Position numbers and translations under genes: made by a program
NCBI GenBank assembly: GCA_036847185.1
Contig: DAIUAM010000040.1
Location: 1 to 28,413, forward strand
Origin: UBA4738 sp002413305
Lineage (GTDB): Bacteria; Actinomycetota; UBA4738
Direction of reading: 5' to 3'
Length of the DNA: 28,413 nt
Notes under the pieces: model-generated
What the model was told of the DNA's origin: nothing
The model's database searches: none
What the model saw: the letters and a program-made list of their open reading frames with translations, nothing else
Part shown: positions 22,031 through 28,413 of the stretch, one piece after another
Numbering within the stretch: position 1 is the stretch's first letter
Layout: each line of letters begins with the position of its first letter

Positions 22031-22185
22031 CGAAAAAAAACCCGTGCATTGTGCCTTTGTGAATTGGGGAAGGTGCGCTTGCGAGGGCGCGAGGCCGGTT
22101 CTCAAGGTCATGGCCGAGCGTGGAGAGCGCTACGTTAGGGGGCCCCCGGCTTCTTCGGTTTCACACCGGGCCATCCCGGACTAAC

Positions 22186-22190
22186 GGCGC
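22186..22190. other. attR core of the integrated element
   Basis: GGCGC matches attL. To its right the sequence returns to the histidine kinase frame (G-R-I-D-V-N-I-A-P). To its left the element adds codons L-V-R-D-G-P-V and a stop (22161-22163). Confidence 0.8.
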
Positions 22191-23201
22191 AATGTTGACG
22201 TCGATGCGTCCACCCTCTTCTAGGCCATCGTCCACCATGACCTGGCGAACGAGCGCGGTGAGGTCGGTGGGCTCTCGTCGGGGTTCGACGACGCCCTGCA
22301 TCAATCGCTCCAGGTCGAGCAGGTTGCGGAGGAGGCGATCGAGGCGTTTGGCGTTCGCGGCGAGCCGATTGCTGAGCTCCTTCCGCTCCTCTGCCGAGAG
22401 TTCGATGTCCTCGCGGTCGAGTGTCAGGGCAAGTCCCATCACGGTCGTCAGTGGGGTTCGCAAGTCGTGGGAGACAGCTTGGAGGAAGGTGTTCTTCACG
22501 TCGTCCAGCACCTGCAGCCGCTTCGTCGCTTCGCGTTCCACCTCGAGCGCGCGCTCGATCTCAGCCCGGCTTCGGGCATTCTCGATGGCGACGGCGCCGT
22601 GCGAGGCGACGGTCTCGAGGACGCGCATGTCCTCGCCGTCGAATCGATCGATGCCGAGCTTGGACAGGATCACGACGCCGATCAGCCGCTCGCCGAAGAT
22701 CATCGGGGCGCCGAGGATCGACTCATCGAGGTCCGGCGTTCCGGCGATCGTCAGCGCGTGGGGATCGTCGTTCGCGTTCGGCGCGTAGTAGGACTGGCCG
22801 GAGAGGGCAACGTGGCCGGTGAGGCCTCTCCCGACGGTGGTCACCAGGGCCTCGAACGACTCGCCCTGGTACTCGGTGAGCTCTCCCCGGAACGCGACGG
22901 GCGAGAGCGTGAGACCGTCCGGCTGCAGCACGTAGACCCGACAATTGTGGTAGTCGACCAGACTTCGGAGCTCAGCGGTGACCGCCTCGCCGATCTGCTC
23001 GACGCTGGTGCACTGGTTGAGCTTGGCGGCCAGAGAATGCAGCATCCGCACCTGGGCGCGCTGCCGGGACTCAGCCGGCTCGTCTGGCCCCTGCGGTCCG
23101 GCACCATCCGGCTGCGCGGGCCACGCGGAGCCAGTGTCAGTTGCCGATTCGGCCGGCGCACCTGCTCGGGTCGCGTTCATCTCGCCAGAGGGCATCGGCA
23201 C
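22186..23201 (-). pseudogene. Sensor histidine kinase, N-terminal half (GAF plus HisKA), truncated by the element
   Basis: About 339 kinase codons. The Pro/Ala-rich start is followed by a GAF domain (about residues 60-210: SLVDYHNCRVYVLQPDG, GLTGHVALSGQ, GAPMIFGERLIGVVILSKL), a coiled linker and the HisKA dimerisation domain with the phospho-acceptor FLQAVSHDLRTPL (H245). The frame then runs into the element and stops seven residues later, before the ATPase domain. The product cannot autophosphorylate alone. Start candidates are GTG 23201, ATG 23195 and ATG 23180; none has a strong Shine-Dalgarno. With its other half it makes about 468 residues, a soluble GAF-type kinase. Confidence 0.93.
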
Positions 23202-23553
23202 GTTCGCCGTCTCACGTGAATGACCTCACCCGCCAACCTCGGTGTCTGTTCGAGGACATCGGCATCGCCCTGACCATTCGGGACGGGAGAGGGCGCCATC
23301 GGCATGGGTTTCCCCGCTCAACTGGGGGAGGTGTCGGCGTGCCGAGCTGCCGGATCCAATGGGAGCATTGGGTACCAACGCGAACATCCCATCTGGGCCG
23401 CAATAGGACCCGGCCGGTCCTTGATTGGAGGGGCCGGGGAACCACTGTCGAAAGTCCCTTCCAGCTCTGTACAAACCGGGGCCCGATTCGCTAAGATTCC
23501 ATGGAATAGAGCCGGAGCTTGGGGTGTTGGACACTCCAATGATGACGTGCCGG
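23202..23553. other. Intergenic region upstream of rpoB
   Basis: No gene seen between the divergent kinase and rpoB. Short frames exist on both strands without family traits. ATTCCATGGAAT (23496-23507) is a perfect 12-bp palindrome and could be a regulatory site; the kinase promoter must also lie here. Confidence 0.5.
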
Positions 23554-23582
23554 TTGATTTTGCCTGCCCGAAGTCCTATACT
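23554..23582 (+). promoter_or_regulatory. Sigma-70 type promoter of rpoB-rpoC
   Basis: TTGATT (23554-23559) and TATACT (23577-23582) with a 17-base spacer. Transcription would begin near 23589, giving a leader of about 60 bases before the rpoB start. Confidence 0.7.
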
Positions 23583-23650
23583 CACCGGTTGCCGTGCCGT
23601 CTCCCGCGTACCGAGCTTTTTCGCCCATCTTCCTCTAGGAGGGGTCTTTC

Positions 23651-26600
23651 TTGCCTGAAGTCATCGTGCCTGGTCGCGAACGTGTCTCTTTCTCGAAGAT
23701 CCCGGAGGTGCTGCCCCTTCCAGACCTCATCGGGATCCAGAGCGAATCCTTCGACTGGCTGCTGAAGGACGGGATCGGGGAGGTCCTGGCGGAGGTCTCG
23801 CCGATCGAGGACTTCACCGAGACCTACCAGCTGATCTTCGGCAAGCACCAGTTCAAGGACGTCAAGTACTCCGTGGAGGAGTGCAAGGACAAGGACATGA
23901 CGTTCTCCGCGCCCCTGTTCGTCGAGGCGCAGTTCATCAACAAGGAGACCGGCGAGATCAAGGAACAGGAGGTCTTCATGGGCGACTTCCCCATGATGAC
24001 CGACAAGGGCACCTTCGTGATCAACGGCACCGAGCGGGTGGTGGTCAGCCAGCTGGTCCGGAGCCCCGGCGTCTACTTCAGCAAGGAACTCGACAAGACC
24101 TCCGACAAGGACGTCTACATCGCCAAGGTCATCCCCTCCCGCGGGGCGTGGCTGGAGTTCGAAGTCGACAAGCGCGACACCGTCGGTGTGCGCATCGACC
24201 GCAAGCGGCGTCAGAACGTGACCGTCCTCCTCAAGGCCCTCGGTTGGACCGAGGAGGAGATGCTCGAGCTGTTCGACGGCGCCGAGTCGATCAAGGCCAC
24301 CCTGGCCAAGGACCATTTCGCCACCCGCGAGGAGGCATTGGAGGACATCTACCGAAAGCTCAGGCCCGGCGAACCGCCCACGGCGGAATCCGCGCAGACG
24401 CTGCTCGAGAACCTGTTCTTCAACCACAAGCGCTACGACCTGGCCAAGGTGGGCCGGTACAAGCTCGGCAAGAAGCTGCACGAGCTCACCGACGTGGCCG
24501 AGCGGCAGCTGCGCTCGAAGTGGAACCTCATGAAAGAGCACGACAATCCGGACCATCGCGACTGGGAGCAGCCACGGTGGCGGGTCTTCTCGCTGGCCCA
24601 CGGCGGGGGCGAGAAGGACAAGCTGGCCCCCAACCACAAGGGGATCCTCACCTACGAGGACGTCATCAAGGCCGTGCAGTACCTCGTGAAGCTGCACGCC
24701 GGCATCGAGGGGTACGAGGTCGACGACATCGACCACTTCGGCAACCGCCGCATCCGCAGCGTCGGCGAGCTGATCCAGAATCAGATCCGGCTCGGCCTGA
24801 CCCGGATGGAGCGGGTTGTCCGGGAGCGTATGACCACCCAGGACGTCGAAGCCATCACGCCCCAGACGCTCATCAACATCCGGCCGGTGGTGGCCGCCAT
24901 CAAGGAGTTCTTCGGGACCTCCCAGCTCTCCCAGTTCATGGACCAGACGAACCCGCTGGCCGGGCTGACCCACAAGCGCCGGCTCTCCGCTTTGGGGCCG
25001 GGCGGCCTGTCCCGCGAGCGCGCGGGTTTCGAGGTCCGCGACGTGCACCCCTCCCACTACGGTCGGATGTGCCCGATCGAGACGCCGGAAGGTCCGAACA
25101 TCGGCCTGATCGGTTCGCTGTCCAGCTACGGCCGCATCAATCCCTACGGGTTCGTGGAGACGCCGTACCGCAAGGTCGAGAAGGGCCGGGTCACCGACCA
25201 GATCGACTACCTCACTGCGGACGAAGAGGACCCGCTGGTCATCGCCCAGGCGAACACGCCGGTCGATCCGCACGGCAAGTTCACCGAGGATCACATCCTG
25301 GTCCGGAAGAAGGGCGGCGAGGTCGAATACGTCGAACCGAACGAGGTCGACTACATGGACGTGTCCCCGAAGCAGATCGTCTCGGTGGCCGCCGCGTTGA
25401 TCCCATTCTTGGAGCACGACGACGCGAACCGGGCCCTGATGGGGGCGAACATGCAGCGCCAGGCCGTTCCGTTGCTGCGGGCCGACGCGCCGCTGATCGG
25501 GACGGGTGTGGAGTTCCGGGCCGCGGTCGACGCCGGCGACGTCGTCATCACCGATATCGCCGGCTCCGTCGAGGACGTCTCGGCCGATGACATCACGATC
25601 CGCGGCCGGACCGGAGAGCTGAAGGTCTACAAGCTGCTGAAGTTCCGGCGCTCGAACCAGGGCACGTGCATCAACCAGAAGCCGATCGTCGAGATCGGGG
25701 ACAAGGTCCGAGCGGGGCAGGTCATCGCCGACGGCCCCTCCACCGACCAGGGTGAGCTCGCGCTGGGCAAGAACCTGCTGGTGGCGTTCATGCCCTGGGA
25801 AGGCCACAACTACGAGGACGCCATCGTCCTGTCCGAACGCCTGGTGAAGGACGACGAGCTCACCTCGATCCACATCGAGGAGCACGAGGTCGACGCCCGG
25901 GACACCAAGCTCGGGCCCGAGGAGATCACCCGGGATATCCCGAACGTCTCCGAGGAGATCCTGAAGGACCTCGATGAGCGAGGGATCGTGCGGATCGGTG
26001 CCGAAGTGAACCCTGGTGACTACCTGGTCGGCAAGGTGACTCCCAAGGGCGAGACCGAGCTGACCCCCGAGGAGCGCCTGCTCCGGGCGATCTTCGGAGA
26101 GAAGGCCCGCGAGGTCCGGGACACATCGCTCAAGATGCGCCACGGTGAATCGGGCAAGGTCATCGGCGTGCGGGTGTTCAACCGCGACGCCGGCGACGAG
26201 TTGGCCCCCGGCGTGAACGAGCTGGTCCGGGTGTACGTGGCCCAGAAGCGCAAGATCTCCGACGGCGACAAGCTCGCAGGCCGCCACGGGAACAAGGGTG
26301 TCATCGCCAAGATCCTTCCGGAGGAAGACATGCCCTTCCTGCCCGACGGGACCCCCGTCGACATCATCCTGAACCCGCTGGGCGTGCCGTCCCGGATGAA
26401 CCTCGGGCAGGTGCTGGAGGCGCATCTCGGATGGGCGGCCAAGGTCGGCTGGAACGGCAAGAAGGGATCCTCGAACGGGCACGGCTTCCCGCCCTCCAGC
26501 ACCGACCACTCGATCCCCGGGAACTGGGCGCGTCTGGAAGCCTCGCACATCGCCTCGCCCGTCTTCGACGGCGCGCGGGAGGACGAGATCCTCGACTCGC

Positions 26601-27169
26601 TGGAGAACGCGAACTCCCTGACCCAGGACGGCGTTCGGCTGGTCAACAAGGTCGGCAAGGCCCAGCTGTACGACGGCCGGACCGGCGAACCGTACGACGT
26701 GCCGGTGACGGTGGGATACGTGTACATCCTGAAGCTGCTCCACCTGGTCGACGACAAGATCCATGCCCGGTCCACCGGCCCGTACTCCATGATCACCCAG
26801 CAGCCGCTGGGCGGGAAGGCGCAGTTCGGCGGGCAGCGGTTCGGCGAGATGGAGGTGTGGGCACTGGAGGCCTACGGCGCGGCGTACGCGCTGCAGGAGC
26901 TGCTCACCATCAAGTCGGACGACGTGCTCGGCCGGGTGAAGGTCTACGAGGCCATCGTCAAGGGCGAGAACATCCCCGAGCCGGGCATCCCGGAGTCCTT
27001 CAAGGTCCTCATCAAGGAGATGCAGTCCCTGTGCCTGAACGTCGAGGTTCTCTCGGCGGAGGGCAAGGAGATCGAGATGCGGGAGACCGACGAGGACGTG
27101 TTCCGGGCCGCTGAGGAGCTGGGGATCGACCTCTCCCGGCGCGAGCCGGCGGGGGCGGACTTTGATTAG
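23651..27169 (+). CDS. rpoB: DNA-directed RNA polymerase subunit beta
   Basis: A 1172-residue beta subunit. The TTG start is preceded by AGGAGGGG at the right distance, and the actinobacterial-type N-terminus (VSFSKIPEVLPLPDLI) follows. The rifampicin region reads TSQLSQFMDQTNPLAGLTHK and RRLSALGPGGLSRERAGFEV, with the usual drug-contacting Gln, Asp, His and Ser all present. KGETELTPEERLLRAIFGEK and the DGDKLAGRHGNKGVI loop of the active-site region are conserved. Normal length for the phylum. rpoC begins 73 bases later. Confidence 0.98.
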   Translation: MPEVIVPGRERVSFSKIPEVLPLPDLIGIQSESFDWLLKDGIGEVLAEVSPIEDFTETYQLIFGKHQFKDVKYSVEECKDKDMTFSAPLFVEAQFINKETGEIKEQEVFMGDFPMMTDKGTFVINGTERVVVSQLVRSPGVYFSKELDKTSDKDVYIAKVIPSRGAWLEFEVDKRDTVGVRIDRKRRQNVTVLLKALGWTEEEMLELFDGAESIKATLAKDHFATREEALEDIYRKLRPGEPPTAESAQTLLENLFFNHKRYDLAKVGRYKLGKKLHELTDVAERQLRSKWNLMKEHDNPDHRDWEQPRWRVFSLAHGGGEKDKLAPNHKGILTYEDVIKAVQYLVKLHAGIEGYEVDDIDHFGNRRIRSVGELIQNQIRLGLTRMERVVRERMTTQDVEAITPQTLINIRPVVAAIKEFFGTSQLSQFMDQTNPLAGLTHKRRLSALGPGGLSRERAGFEVRDVHPSHYGRMCPIETPEGPNIGLIGSLSSYGRINPYGFVETPYRKVEKGRVTDQIDYLTADEEDPLVIAQANTPVDPHGKFTEDHILVRKKGGEVEYVEPNEVDYMDVSPKQIVSVAAALIPFLEHDDANRALMGANMQRQAVPLLRADAPLIGTGVEFRAAVDAGDVVITDIAGSVEDVSADDITIRGRTGELKVYKLLKFRRSNQGTCINQKPIVEIGDKVRAGQVIADGPSTDQGELALGKNLLVAFMPWEGHNYEDAIVLSERLVKDDELTSIHIEEHEVDARDTKLGPEEITRDIPNVSEEILKDLDERGIVRIGAEVNPGDYLVGKVTPKGETELTPEERLLRAIFGEKAREVRDTSLKMRHGESGKVIGVRVFNRDAGDELAPGVNELVRVYVAQKRKISDGDKLAGRHGNKGVIAKILPEEDMPFLPDGTPVDIILNPLGVPSRMNLGQVLEAHLGWAAKVGWNGKKGSSNGHGFPPSSTDHSIPGNWARLEASHIASPVFDGAREDEILDSLENANSLTQDGVRLVNKVGKAQLYDGRTGEPYDVPVTVGYVYILKLLHLVDDKIHARSTGPYSMITQQPLGGKAQFGGQRFGEMEVWALEAYGAAYALQELLTIKSDDVLGRVKVYEAIVKGENIPEPGIPESFKVLIKEMQSLCLNVEVLSAEGKEIEMRETDEDVFRAAEELGIDLSRREPAGADFD

Positions 27170-27242
27170 CGCGGCCGCAGGGCCGGGCGAGCGGAACGTG
27201 GAAACGATCAGGAGCGAGAACCCGAAGGGGGCGAGCGCTTAA

Positions 27243-28413
<1,171 letters not shown>

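Larger units (their letters stand above)
13338..22190. mobile_element. 8.85-kb integrative phage-like element (phiRv1-like satellite)
   Basis: The element is bounded by GGCGC at both ends inside a histidine kinase gene. It encodes a large serine recombinase at the left end (plus strand) and, facing it, a minus-strand train with a DUF3631 protein, a SWIM-finger protein, HTH and RHH-like proteins and an HK97-type major capsid protein, with overlapping starts and stops. There is a small divergent regulatory module at 15.1-15.7 kb. Size and content resemble the mycobacterial elements phiRv1 and phiRv2. No portal, large terminase, head protease, tail or lysis gene is seen, so it would need a helper phage for packaging, or is a decayed prophage. 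Confidence 0.85.

Noticed and set aside
21920..22111. Small minus-strand gene with VLVKGP/VLVRGP repeat
   Set aside because: The peptide repeat is a by-product of the 30-bp DNA repeat; no ribosome binding site and it overlaps the next start.
13338..22190. A complete prophage
   Set aside because: Only the capsid gene of the structural set is present; no portal, large terminase, tail or lysis gene in 8.85 kb.
23226..23585. Minus-strand frame upstream of rpoB
   Set aside because: It covers the rpoB promoter, has no family features and AT/GC usage unlike the genes around it.
24920..25050. Rifampicin-resistance changes in rpoB
   Set aside because: The contact residues in the cluster region are the normal ones; nothing suggests resistance.
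23582..26764. A 1060-codon open frame antisense to rpoB
   Set aside because: It is a mirror of rpoB codon bias in GC-rich DNA; the sequence is low-complexity with Asp/Val/Leu/His and no family.

Overview
The window is high-GC bacterial DNA from an actinomycete-type chromosome (Actinomycetota). The best evidence is gene order. tRNA-Thr, tRNA-Met, rpmG, a hadA/hadB-like dehydratase pair, tRNA-Trp, secE, nusG, rplK, rplA, rplJ, rplL, rpoB and rpoC follow in the same order as in mycobacteria and relatives. Extra genes are wedged in at several points. GTG and TTG starts and strong Shine-Dalgarno sites are common. I cannot name the genus; a deep-branching or uncultured lineage is my guess.

Layout, chromosomal part. 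Positions 1-863 hold no gene I can support well. Then come tRNA-Thr(GGT), a pirin, a secreted IPT-domain phosphoesterase (minus strand), tRNA-Met(CAT), rpmG, a NarL-type response regulator (minus), an SDR dehydrogenase with a HadA/HadB-like hydratase pair, an ECF sigma factor with a zinc-finger membrane anti-sigma-like protein, tRNA-Trp(CCA), secE, nusG (with a long repetitive acidic N-terminus), rplK and rplA. A DUF4328 membrane protein and a stand-alone Lrp/AsnC ligand-binding domain follow. Next are a promoter, a probable L10 leader with an attenuator, and rplJ-rplL. Beyond 23.2 kb, rpoB has its own promoter and is followed by rpoC, which runs off the window.

Between rplL and rpoB lies the most interesting part. 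A histidine kinase gene on the minus strand has been cut in two by an 8,853-bp integrative element (about 13338-22190). The sensor, GAF and H-box half is at 22.2-23.2 kb; the ATPase half is at 12.94-13.34 kb. Joining the flanks at a shared 5-bp GGCGC restores an uninterrupted kinase frame of about 468 residues. The element has a large serine recombinase at its left end. Facing it is a minus-strand gene train: small proteins, a DUF3631 primase/helicase-like protein, a SWIM zinc-finger protein, an HTH protein, a ribbon-helix-helix-like protein and an HK97-type major capsid protein. I see no portal, large terminase, protease or tail gene. This composition resembles the phiRv1/phiRv2 class of minimal phage-like elements or capsid-encoding satellites, here in an unusual target, a two-component sensor gene beside the RNA polymerase operon.

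The element also carries a small secreted protein with an IPT-like motif, a degraded DNA methyltransferase fragment, a collagen-like Gly-X-Y tract in frame just beyond the capsid stop codon, and several operator-like repeat clusters. The DUF3631 gene has linkers built from DNA palindromes and poly-G tracts. Two of these tracts appear one base too long and break the frame, which could be phase variation, mutation or assembly error.
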